From positions 1 through 8,164 of the forward strand of contig JAFTAC010000562.1 in NCBI GenBank assembly GCA_017458805.1: a stretch of DNA of 8,164 bases, written 5' to 3'. A program made the translations under genes and the position numbers. A model generated the notes under the pieces. That model worked only from the letters and a program-made list of their open reading frames with translations, did no database searches and was not told where the DNA came from. This DNA comes from Victivallales bacterium (GTDB lineage Bacteria > Verrucomicrobiota > Lentisphaeria > Oligosphaerales > Oligosphaeraceae). This document shows, piece by piece, positions 1 to 5,679 of the stretch (position 1 is the stretch's first letter; every line of letters begins with the position of its first letter).

Positions 1-21
1 CGGGGGGACAATTGCCCCCCG
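1..21 (-). terminator. Possible intrinsic terminator hairpin after ribD, cut by window edge
   Basis: Bases 1-7 (CGGGGGG) pair perfectly with 15-21 (CCCCCCG), leaving a 7-base loop. A GC-only stem of this kind, about 107 bases after the ribD stop, is what the stem of a rho-independent terminator looks like. On the minus strand the T-tract would lie beyond base 1 and cannot be seen, so the call is incomplete. It could equally serve a convergent neighbour outside the window. Confidence 0.4.
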
Positions 22-39
22 ACCATTGATCTAGCAACA

Positions 40-125
40 AACCCCTAACCCCCCTAACCACTAACCACTAACCACCAACCACCAACCTCTAACCACTAAC
101 CACTAACCACTAACCACTAACCACT
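40..125. repeat. Heptanucleotide tandem repeat, unit AACCACT (minus strand AGTGGTT)
   Basis: Ten consecutive 7-bp units fill 56-125. Seven are exact AACCACT (starting at 56, 63, 91, 98, 105, 112 and 119), two are AACCACC (70 and 77) and one is AACCTCT (84). Two degenerate, C-richer units precede them: AACCCCT at 40-46 and a 9-bp version at 47-55. The array begins two bases beyond the ribD stop codon on the transcribed strand, so it would form the start of the ribD 3' untranslated region. Because 7 is not a multiple of 3, the unit puts a stop codon in all three frames on each strand (TAA on plus, TAG on minus). There are no unique spacers and the unit is far too short for CRISPR. Function is unknown. 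Confidence 0.95.
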
Positions 126-127
126 AT

Positions 128-1165
128 TCAAAGGTATCCAGTTAAAAGAATGTCATTTCCAATGGGTTGCGCCTGGAAATCGTTGAGGGAGAGAGCATCG
201 TCGAGTGAGAGGGCATCCAATCCCCCGACAACGGGACGGGCGTTCCTGCCGCCGAGTATCTTCGGGGCGACAAAGAAGGCAACCTTGTTGACGGCGCCAG
301 CGTGCAACGCAGCAGCGGCAAGCTCACCGCCTCCTTCCAGCAAAAGTGCTGTTATATTCTGCTTTCCAAGTTCTTGCAGAAACAGCGACCACTCCTCTGG
401 AGAGACGGGTTTCACCAATTCAGGCGGGGGATTGCCGTCTGTCAGCAGCTTGCAGTCAGGTGGCAATTGCTTTTGCGAGGTCCAGACGAAGCGTCTCGGC
501 TGGCACGGCCAGTTGGCAGGTGAACGGACAGTCAGGCTGGGGTTGTCCGCCAGCACAGTGGCACCGCCAACCATGATGGCATCTGCCCAGCGACGCATCT
601 CCTGAACCTTTTCACGAGCAGCGGAGCCTGTTATCCACTGTGAGGAGCCATTGGCGGTGGCAATCCTGCCATCCAGCGTCATCGCCATCTTCAGCAGAAC
701 GAATGGCTTTTTCTGGGTAATCCACCAGAAGAAGGATTCGTTCATTCTCTCGCACTCGTCCTTTAAAATACCTGTATCAACTTCGATTCCAGCATCTTGC
801 AGGATTTTTACAGCGACACCGCAGTAGAGTGGGTTCTTGTCCAGAGCACCGATGACCACGCGGGCGATGCCCTCTTCGATGATACGTTTCGTGCAGGGAG
901 GAGTGCGCCCATAAGTGGAGCAAGGCTCCAGCGTCACATAGAGTGTGGCTCCCTTGACAGCGGACGGGGCGTTCCGCAGGGCATCATCAAGGGCGTTTGG
1001 CTCGGCGTGCGGGGTGCCCGCCTTGTGGTGGTAGCCCTGACCGATGAGCTGGCCGTCCTTGACAACCACTGCGCCGACAATGGGGTTCGGTGATGTCAAT
1101 CCAAAACCCAGCTTCGCCTGCTCGATGGCGCGTTGCATCCAGAGGATGTCATTTTTGTCCGTCAT
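128..1165 (-). CDS. ribD: Bifunctional riboflavin biosynthesis protein RibD (deaminase/reductase)
   Basis: RibD catalyses two successive cytosolic steps of riboflavin synthesis: deamination of 2,5-diamino-6-ribosylamino-pyrimidinone 5'-phosphate, then NADPH-dependent reduction of the ribosyl side chain. The 345 residues show both domains. The N-terminal cytidine-deaminase-like domain (about 8-145) carries the zinc site H53-A-E55 with PC82...RTPPC91. The C-terminal DHFR-like reductase domain (about 153-345) shows LKMAMTLDGRIAT (158-170), SQWITG (175-180), a GGATVLADNPSLTVR stretch (200-214) and LLLEGGGEL (274-282). Length is slightly below the usual 360-370. The ATG start is preceded by AAGGAG with 6-base spacing and overlaps the end of the TetR gene by 17 bp, so it is probably co-translated with that gene. 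No other rib gene is visible. The deaminase motif reads HAEPNAL where HAEVxAL is more usual; the zinc and catalytic residues are intact. Identification is secure. Confidence 0.97.
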   Translation of the reverse strand: MTDKNDILWMQRAIEQAKLGFGLTSPNPIVGAVVVKDGQLIGQGYHHKAGTPHAEPNALDDALRNAPSAVKGATLYVTLEPCSTYGRTPPCTKRIIEEGIARVVIGALDKNPLYCGVAVKILQDAGIEVDTGILKDECERMNESFFWWITQKKPFVLLKMAMTLDGRIATANGSSQWITGSAAREKVQEMRRWADAIMVGGATVLADNPSLTVRSPANWPCQPRRFVWTSQKQLPPDCKLLTDGNPPPELVKPVSPEEWSLFLQELGKQNITALLLEGGGELAAAALHAGAVNKVAFFVAPKILGGRNARPVVGGLDALSLDDALSLNDFQAQPIGNDILLTGYL

Positions 1166-1769
1166 CGACCGTCTCCTTCATCAGGGAGTGGATGAGGTAG
1201 TTGCAGTGGCTGACCAGGCTCTTCTTGTCGATGGTATCATAGAACATGATACGGATGGCGGCGGCCTCCATCAGGCAGAAAAAGAAGTCCGCCGTCATCA
1301 TTGGGCTGACCTGCTTGATCTCTCCCTTGCGAATGCCGTCCTGGACAATGCTTTTTATGTAATACTGGAAGCCAATCGTGTGCCGCTTGATTTTGCGCTC
1401 CACAGACTCCCCCTGGCGTCGCTGCGCGATGAGGTATTCAATGATGGCCCGCAGCAAGGCAGGATTCTTCAGACAGGCCTCAACCGCCGTGTTTACAATC
1501 AGTTCCAGCTTTCCCTTGGAATCAAGCGTTGGCTCATGGACAAGCGTTTCACCAATTTCGTCATTCAAGTCCTGCACAAGCTGGTAAATGGCGTTGTCCA
1601 GAATCTCCCGTTTGGTGTTGAAATATTTGTAAAGTGCTGTTCTGGAAAGCCCGCAGACATCCGCCAACTGCTGAAAGGTGACCTGCTGATACCCCATCTC
1701 CGCAAAAAGCTGCAATGCCTTTCTAAGTATCTCGCGTTTCCTGTTGGCATGGTCAACTTGCTTGCTCAT
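1149..1769 (-). CDS. TetR/AcrR-family transcriptional regulator
   Basis: This is a predicted DNA-binding repressor of 206 residues, typical of the family. The N-terminal TetR helix-turn-helix domain covers about 12-58: KREILRKALQLFAEMGYQQV, then TFQQLADVCGLSRTALYKYF, the latter holding the recognition helix. The rest (about 65-206) is an all-helical ligand-binding and dimerisation region that gives no clue to the effector. I chose the ATG at 1769, not the upstream start at 1841, for three reasons: a strong GGGAGG site lies six bases before it, it makes an ATGA overlap with the glycerate kinase stop, and the extra 24 residues are not TetR-like. The gene sits between glycerate kinase and ribD in one overlapping unit, so it may regulate its own operon, but no operator can be assigned and a distant target is equally possible. 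Family call is secure; target unknown. Confidence 0.93.
   Translation of the reverse strand: MSKQVDHANRKREILRKALQLFAEMGYQQVTFQQLADVCGLSRTALYKYFNTKREILDNAIYQLVQDLNDEIGETLVHEPTLDSKGKLELIVNTAVEACLKNPALLRAIIEYLIAQRRQGESVERKIKRHTIGFQYYIKSIVQDGIRKGEIKQVSPMMTADFFFCLMEAAAIRIMFYDTIDKKSLVSHCNYLIHSLMKETVDDGQK
1173..1178 (-). promoter_or_regulatory. Ribosome binding site of ribD
   Basis: The minus strand reads AAGGAG here, six bases before the ATG at 1165. It lies inside the last codons of the TetR gene and supports the chosen ribD start and the 17-bp gene overlap. Confidence 0.75.
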
Positions 1770-2902
1770 TTCTTTCCTCCCTTTGACGAAAGCAGACTGG
1801 CAATCGAACAGGCTATGGCATGGAGGTTCTGCTCGGCACACGCCATAACCTGCTCTAGTGGCTGGACGGATTGAAGCGTGCTGAAGACTGCCATAAACCT
1901 GGAGCGGAGCTTTTCCGCATCCTCCACGGCTCCCGAACAGAGGATGGCGGGAACCCCGTGCTTGGCAGCCAGATCCGCCACAACGGCTGGAAGTTTGCCG
2001 AAGAGCGTCTGCTCATCGGTTTTGCCTTCGCCTGTGATGAGATAGTCGGCTCCTTCCAGATGCTCCTCCAGATGAACAAGATGCGCAATAATGGTGGCCC
2101 CCGACTCCGTTTTAGCGTTCAAGAAAGCGCGAAGTGCAAAGCCTAGACCGCCTGCCGCGCCATCGCCAGGGTGTGTGCAATCGGTTGTAAAGCCCGACGA
2201 AATGGCGACTTCCGCAAAATGCGCCAGCCCCCTCTCCAACTCCTGAACCATCTCGGGCGTGGCCCCTTTCTGGGGACCAAAGACGGTTGCGGAACCTTGG
2301 GGGCCAAGCAACGGATTCGTGACATCGCTGGCTATCGTGATGGTGGCCTCGCGAAGCAGTGGATTTGCCTGGGAGGCATCAATGGCGGCTAGCTCTGCCA
2401 TAGCAGCTCCCCCATGCGAGATGGGATTCCCTTGCGAATCCAATAGTCTGAACCCCAGGGCTTGAAGCAATCCCATGCCGCCATCGACTGTGGCACTGCC
2501 GCCTATGGCAACAGTTATCGTTCGCGCACCAGCCTTGAGTGCCTCGCCGATGAGCTGGCCCGCGCCATAGCTGGTGGTTTTCATCGGGTTCTTTTCCTCA
2601 GGCTTCAGGAGTTCTATGCCACAGGCGGCAGCCGTCTCAACAAAGGCAGAGTGCCCGTCGTCAAAAAGGGCAAAGGATGCCATGACAGTGCGTGACAGTG
2701 GGTCTGCGACCTCACACGACATCAGTTTTGCGTGCGTGGAAAACTCCACGGACTGGAGGGAGCCTTCGCCTCCGTCGGACATGGGCAGGCACACCAGTTC
2801 CGCTGCAGGACAGGTCTCTGCAAAAGCCTGCCGCCATATTCGGCAGACCTCCACGGCCCGCAACGTGCCTTTGAAGCTATCTGGTGCGATGACGATTTTC
2901 AT
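1766..2902 (-). CDS. glxK: Glycerate kinase, type I (GarK/GlxK family)
   Basis: This family phosphorylates D-glycerate with ATP, feeding products of glyoxylate, tartronate, glucarate or serine breakdown into lower glycolysis; GarK and GlxK make 2-phosphoglycerate. The 378 residues match the family's usual length from end to end. The N-terminus is the canonical MKIVIAPDSFKGTL. Other signatures are SDGGEG (42-47), VAIGGSATVDGGMGLLQALG (131-150), SDVTNPLLGPQGSATVFGPQ (192-211), GDGAAGGLG (247-254) and ITGEGKTDEQ (289-298). The start overlaps the upstream formyltransferase stop by 4 bp (ATGA) and has no clear Shine-Dalgarno, so translational coupling is likely. The end overlaps the TetR start in the same way. 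The symbol is a family name; garK would be equally valid, and the physiological source of glycerate is not shown by the neighbours. Confidence 0.95.
   Translation of the reverse strand: MKIVIAPDSFKGTLRAVEVCRIWRQAFAETCPAAELVCLPMSDGGEGSLQSVEFSTHAKLMSCEVADPLSRTVMASFALFDDGHSAFVETAAACGIELLKPEEKNPMKTTSYGAGQLIGEALKAGARTITVAIGGSATVDGGMGLLQALGFRLLDSQGNPISHGGAAMAELAAIDASQANPLLREATITIASDVTNPLLGPQGSATVFGPQKGATPEMVQELERGLAHFAEVAISSGFTTDCTHPGDGAAGGLGFALRAFLNAKTESGATIIAHLVHLEEHLEGADYLITGEGKTDEQTLFGKLPAVVADLAAKHGVPAILCSGAVEDAEKLRSRFMAVFSTLQSVQPLEQVMACAEQNLHAIACSIASLLSSKGGKK
1776..1781 (-). promoter_or_regulatory. Ribosome binding site that fixes the TetR gene start
   Basis: The minus strand reads GGGAGG, six bases upstream of the ATG at 1769. 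This is one of the best Shine-Dalgarno matches in the window. It favours the 206-residue start over the 230-residue alternative, which would overlap the glycerate kinase gene by 76 bp. Confidence 0.8.
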
Positions 2903-3777
2903 AGGCTAAACGGATTGGGGGCGATAGCTTTGCCGTATTCGACCGTCTGGACTTTGTTTCCAGCAAAGAGCAGACTGCCGTCGTCTGCAACAGAATAGTT
3001 GCCTTTTGCAAAGTTCAGCACAGCCTGTGGGAAAACAATCCAGTCCCCCTGCTCTTTCAACGTGTTCTGATTGGCCTTTGCAACCTCTTCCAGCGCATCT
3101 GCATAGCCGCCTTTTGGACGTTTTGCAGGGCGCAGAGGAATGCATGCCGCCAGCTCTTCACGCGTATGCCCCATCAGGTCGATGGGCACCTTGGTGGAGA
3201 CGCCCAGCAGGTGTCCGCTGTCCATCTCGCCGCCCGCGCCCGAATAGGGCTCCACCACAATCACGCTGCTGCGCATGTAGTCCAGTCCTTCCAGAATGGC
3301 CAATTCAATGGGTATCGTGTGGAGCCCGACAAGGAGCCGCCTACCGTTCTTGAGATAGGTCAAATCGCCTGGATGGACATTCAGGCAGGGGAAATCGGAG
3401 GTGATGTTGGTGAGGGGCACGAAGCCCGCAAAGATGCCAAAGTCCAAGCGCATGGGAGCCAATAGCTTCCGTAGTTCATTGGTCCACTCCTCGCGGATTT
3501 TCTGGCCAGCGGGGGTGGCGATGGAGACGCGCGTCTCACCACGGTCAAGGTAGAATTGCTTGATGTCCAACTCGATGACAGGGATGTTGAACATCCTGCC
3601 AAGTTCGTGCGCACGGCTTGTGAGAGGTGCATCCGTGACAAGCGCAGGGATGGCCAGCGGCGGATTGGGCAGTGCCTTGATGGTGTTCAAGAGGGTTTCG
3701 GCATTGGAGCCAGAACCACTTAGGAAGATTGCGGCATTGGGGACTCTGCCCTGTGCGGTGAAAAAACTCTTTGGCAT
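2899..3777 (-). CDS. PurN-like formyltransferase-fold protein, substrate unknown
   Basis: The 292-residue protein has the Rossmann-like fold of 10-formyltetrahydrofolate-dependent transferases such as PurN and Fmt. The N-terminal motif IFLSGSGSNAETLL (17-30) parallels the PurN phosphate-binding loop. LNVHPGDL (132-139) supplies the N-x-H pair (N133, H135). MDSGHLL (185-191) corresponds to the D-x-G-P-I segment and supplies the catalytic Asp (D186). All three family catalytic residues therefore appear present. It differs from PurN (about 190-210 residues) in a longer middle segment (about 71-105) and a C-terminal extension of some 80 residues (about 212-292). I infer it is a divergent relative, not the purine enzyme. 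The ATG start lacks an obvious Shine-Dalgarno. It follows a 54-bp gap with a stem-loop and is the first gene of the formyltransferase, glycerate kinase, TetR and ribD unit. The fold is fairly sure; substrate and reaction are not. Confidence 0.8.
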   Translation of the reverse strand: MPKSFFTAQGRVPNAAIFLSGSGSNAETLLNTIKALPNPPLAIPALVTDAPLTSRAHELGRMFNIPVIELDIKQFYLDRGETRVSIATPAGQKIREEWTNELRKLLAPMRLDFGIFAGFVPLTNITSDFPCLNVHPGDLTYLKNGRRLLVGLHTIPIELAILEGLDYMRSSVIVVEPYSGAGGEMDSGHLLGVSTKVPIDLMGHTREELAACIPLRPAKRPKGGYADALEEVAKANQNTLKEQGDWIVFPQAVLNFAKGNYSVADDGSLLFAGNKVQTVEYGKAIAPNPFSL

Positions 3778-3795
3778 AATGTTGACAATAGTTAT

Positions 3796-3821
3796 GTGAG
3801 CGCTCTAGGAGGAGCGCACAC
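3796..3821. other. GC-rich stem-loop between the membrane-protein gene and the formyltransferase gene
   Basis: Arms at 3796-3805 (GTGAGCGCTC) and 3812-3821 (GAGCGCACAC) pair over 10 bp with one A-A mismatch around a 6-base loop (TAGGAG). It fills nearly half of the 54-bp gap. No T-tract follows on either strand, so it is not a classical intrinsic terminator. It could be a rho-dependent or mRNA-stability hairpin after the membrane-protein gene, or an operator upstream of the next unit. Confidence 0.55.
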
Positions 3822-3831
3822 TCAGGACGAT

Positions 3832-4362
3832 TTAGTTCAGACGTTTCAGGCCTCCCAGCAGGATGAGCAAGAACGCCACCGCAACCAGTGAGGCGGCAAT
3901 GGTGCGCCCGACAGGGGGCTTCTCATTCGCTAGCTTCAATGCATCGCGCAGATGCCATGGGGCACCCAGCAGAAATAGTCCGCAAATGCCCAGAAGCAGG
4001 CAGACAATGGAATACACCCCGCGCAAGGGGACATCATAGATGAACGCACAGCGTATGAGTTCGTTAGACGAAAGAATCAGGAAGCCGCCCAGCGCACGAG
4101 CGAAGAGGTAGTCAAGATAGAGGGCGCAGAGAATGGTAAGGATTGGCACCAGGCACCAGACAAGCGTGTGGAACTTGGCAAGCCCCCCCTCAAGCATGAC
4201 ACAGCCATGCCAGGCAGACCATGCCAGACAGGGGATGCCCAAAACGACTCCAGCCCAGCGCAGGCGTGGCAGTACCGCCATTTTGTCAGGCTGGAAGGCA
4301 AAGGAATATCCCAGAAAAAGCAGCAGGGCCGCCAGGAAAAATGTCAATGACAGAAATAACAT
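3832..4362 (-). CDS. Uncharacterised multi-pass membrane protein
   Basis: I do not recognise a family. The 176 residues are strongly hydrophobic, with five to six likely transmembrane helices at about 2-22, 34-54, 66-86, possibly 87-108, 116-134 and 154-172. Two short polar stretches stand out: QPDKM (25-29) after the first helix and a loop of about 138-153 before the last. It begins directly with a hydrophobic helix and ends in a basic LKRLN tail. The ATG at 4362 was chosen because the only longer alternative is a TTG at 4485, which would overlap the upstream gene by 92 bp and add a polar segment. No good Shine-Dalgarno is seen. The gene lies 31 bp after the 213-residue hypothetical gene, so the two are probably co-transcribed and perhaps functionally linked. 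No catalytic or transporter signature is visible. Confidence 0.75.
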   Translation of the reverse strand: MLFLSLTFFLAALLLFLGYSFAFQPDKMAVLPRLRWAGVVLGIPCLAWSAWHGCVMLEGGLAKFHTLVWCLVPILTILCALYLDYLFARALGGFLILSSNELIRCAFIYDVPLRGVYSIVCLLLGICGLFLLGAPWHLRDALKLANEKPPVGRTIAASLVAVAFLLILLGGLKRLN

Positions 4363-4393
4363 AGGGCAATCGTGTTTGAAAGAGAAAACACCT

Positions 4394-5035
4394 CTATTTT
4401 TTATCCGACCATTCTGCTTCCCACCAGGTGAACTGGATTTTAGTGCGCAGGTCACCTCCGAAGAGATAGTCGTATGCGCCTTCAAGTTCGCGGAAAGCCC
4501 ACAGGAAATTCTGATAGTCCAGGTCGGTTTTGGACATCACCTGTTTAAGCGCGTTTCTTCTGCGCTCGACGTGGGTCACTTCCAGAACGCGCGCCATCTC
4601 CTGGAAAAGCAGCAGAAAGAGATGAAGTTGGCAGGGGAGTTTACGTAATTCAGCCTTGTACGCATTCAGGCGGGTGGCCGACCACTCCTCCTTTGCAAGC
4701 GTCGCACGAAGCACATCTGGCCGTGTCTGCACAGGGAGCGTTTGAAGGCATTCGTTGTAGAACAAGATGACCCCGACGGGATTGAGCACAAACGTGGCCG
4801 TGGCCTCATCGAACTGGCATCCCCATTCAGGAAACGCATCATTGGAAGAGAGGCAGAACGCCACATTCGCCTCGGCCAGTTTCGTGTGCTTGCGGACAAA
4901 GTAGATGGCCAGTTTTTCGGCAAAATCACCCGCGCGCTTCAGGCATCTGTCCAATGCCGAAGCCGTTGCTGCCCCTGGTTTTCGCAAATACGAATTACAG
5001 AGCTTTTCTACCTGTGTCCATGACGTTGCTGACAT
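4394..5035 (-). CDS. Hypothetical soluble protein of 213 residues
   Basis: No family is recognised. The protein has no signal peptide or clear membrane helix and looks mainly alpha-helical. The middle reads FVLNPVG (82-88), followed by a hydrophobic helix QLHLFLLLFQEMARVLEVTH (136-155) and a basic patch ERRR (157-160). The C-terminus is rich in aromatic residues (QFTWWEAEW, 201-209). The layout of a short strand ending in NP and then a helix with Q145-E146-M-A-R149-V resembles the spacing around HExxH in zinc metallopeptidases of the ImmA/IrrE or VWA-associated kind, with both histidines replaced. This resemblance is weak and may be chance. The ATG at 5035 has no good Shine-Dalgarno; the upstream region holds repeats and may contain the promoter. 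It is followed after 31 bp by the membrane-protein gene. The reading frame is credible because it fits tightly between neighbours and reads on the common strand. Confidence 0.75.
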   Translation of the reverse strand: MSATSWTQVEKLCNSYLRKPGAATASALDRCLKRAGDFAEKLAIYFVRKHTKLAEANVAFCLSSNDAFPEWGCQFDEATATFVLNPVGVILFYNECLQTLPVQTRPDVLRATLAKEEWSATRLNAYKAELRKLPCQLHLFLLLFQEMARVLEVTHVERRRNALKQVMSKTDLDYQNFLWAFRELEGAYDYLFGGDLRTKIQFTWWEAEWSDKK

Positions 5036-5055
5036 GATGGCACATCTGATTCTAC

Positions 5056-5087
5056 ATGTTTCAAAACATATAAGGTGATTTCAAAAC
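5056..5087. repeat. 9-bp direct repeat at 20-bp pitch with an overlapping palindrome
   Basis: TTTCAAAAC occurs at 5059-5067 and again at 5079-5087, exactly 20 bp apart, about two DNA helical turns. The first copy overlaps the palindrome ATGTTT-CA-AAACAT (5056-5069). Both lie 21 to 52 bases upstream of the hypothetical gene that starts at 5035, in an AT-rich stretch where a promoter is expected. Two helically phased sites could be an operator, but no regulator is identified. Confidence 0.6.
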
Positions 5088-5096
5088 TAGCTTCCA

Positions 5097-5133
5097 CTAG
5101 TATTTAATTGATTGAAAATCAATTAAATACTAG
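5097..5133. repeat. Perfect 17-bp inverted repeat with 3-base loop
   Basis: Arms at 5097-5113 and 5117-5133 are perfect reverse complements around GAA, each arm bounded by CTAG. The structure begins 16 bases past the ilvH stop on the transcribed strand. The stem is AT-rich (13 of 17 pairs) and no T-tract follows on either strand, so it is an atypical terminator. It may act as a bidirectional terminator, an mRNA 3'-end stabiliser or a remnant of a small mobile element. Confidence 0.85.
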
Positions 5134-5148
5134 ATATGGAATTGCCTC

Positions 5149-5679
5149 TTATTCCAGTTCCGTGGGAAGCGTGGAACGCGAAAGAGCGACCTTGCCTGTA
5201 CGGGCCAGTTCGATGATGCCGTAGGAGGTCATCAGGGCCTCGAAGGCATCCAGCTTCTCCGTGGAACCCGTGACCTCGATGACGAGCGAATCCTTCTGCA
5301 CGTTGACGATATTCGCCTTGAAGACGCCAGCAATCTGGATGATTTCACTGCGGTTTTCGGCGCAACGCACCTTGAGAAGCATCAGTTCGCGTGAGACGAA
5401 GCCACTGCCTGTCAAATCAGTGACCTGCACGACCTCCACCAGCTTGTTCAGCTGCTTCTGAATCTGCTCCAGAATGGCATCGTCACCATGGGTGACGACG
5501 GTCATGCGGGAGTAGTTCTTGTTCTCGGTGGGGCTGACGACCAAGCTGTCGATGTTGTAGCCGCGGGTGCTGAAAAGCCCTGCGACCCGCGACAGCACGC
5601 CGAAGCGGTTTTCGACCAGCACGGAGAAGGTGTGCTTCTCCTGCTTATTCAGCTCTGAGGATGGTGATTTCGTCGTCAT
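5149..5679 (-). CDS. ilvH: Acetolactate synthase small (regulatory) subunit
   Basis: This subunit binds the catalytic IlvB/IlvI subunit of acetolactate synthase, the first shared step of valine, leucine and isoleucine synthesis, and usually confers valine feedback inhibition. The N-terminal ACT domain (about 16-90) has the hallmark VENRFGVLSRVAGLFSTRGY (22-41) followed by NIDSL. The second ALS-type domain follows (about 95-170), including RELMLLKV (97-104) and a region around VFKANIVNVQKDSLVIEVTG. At 176 residues it is of normal length. I prefer the ATG at 5679. A TTG at 5706, preceded by AAGGAAGG, would give 185 residues, but those bases lie inside the previous gene and the family begins close to HTFSVLVEN. 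The start overlaps the NifU-like gene by 35 bp. The large subunit is absent from the window, so the complex must be completed from elsewhere. Function is secure; the exact start is less so. Confidence 0.95.
   Translation of the reverse strand: MTTKSPSSELNKQEKHTFSVLVENRFGVLSRVAGLFSTRGYNIDSLVVSPTENKNYSRMTVVTHGDDAILEQIQKQLNKLVEVVQVTDLTGSGFVSRELMLLKVRCAENRSEIIQIAGVFKANIVNVQKDSLVIEVTGSTEKLDAFEALMTSYGIIELARTGKVALSRSTLPTELE

Noticed and set aside
40..125. CRISPR array
   Set aside because: The unit is only 7 bp, the copies are contiguous with no spacers, and no cas gene is present.
1044..1874. A 276-codon plus-strand open frame across the TetR gene and the ribD start
   Set aside because: It is antisense to well-supported TetR and RibD domains and has no family resemblance.
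3778..3831. FMN riboswitch ahead of the unit that ends in ribD
   Set aside because: The gap is only 54 bp, far shorter than an FMN aptamer of about 120-140 bases, and the one visible element is a simple stem-loop.
4363..4485. Longer form of the membrane protein from a TTG at 4485
   Set aside because: It would overlap the upstream gene by 92 bp, uses TTG, and adds 41 mostly polar residues ahead of a natural N-terminal membrane helix.
4133..4648. A 171-codon plus-strand frame spanning the two unrecognised genes
   Set aside because: The minus-strand frames here are longer in total, follow the strand of all neighbours, and one has clear membrane helices. The plus-strand product looks like low-complexity shadow sequence. 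Because the minus genes are themselves unrecognised, this rejection is less certain than the others.
5097..5133. dif or Xer recombination site
   Set aside because: The arms are 17 bp with a 3-bp centre, whereas dif has two 11-bp arms and a 6-bp centre, and the sequence does not resemble the dif consensus.
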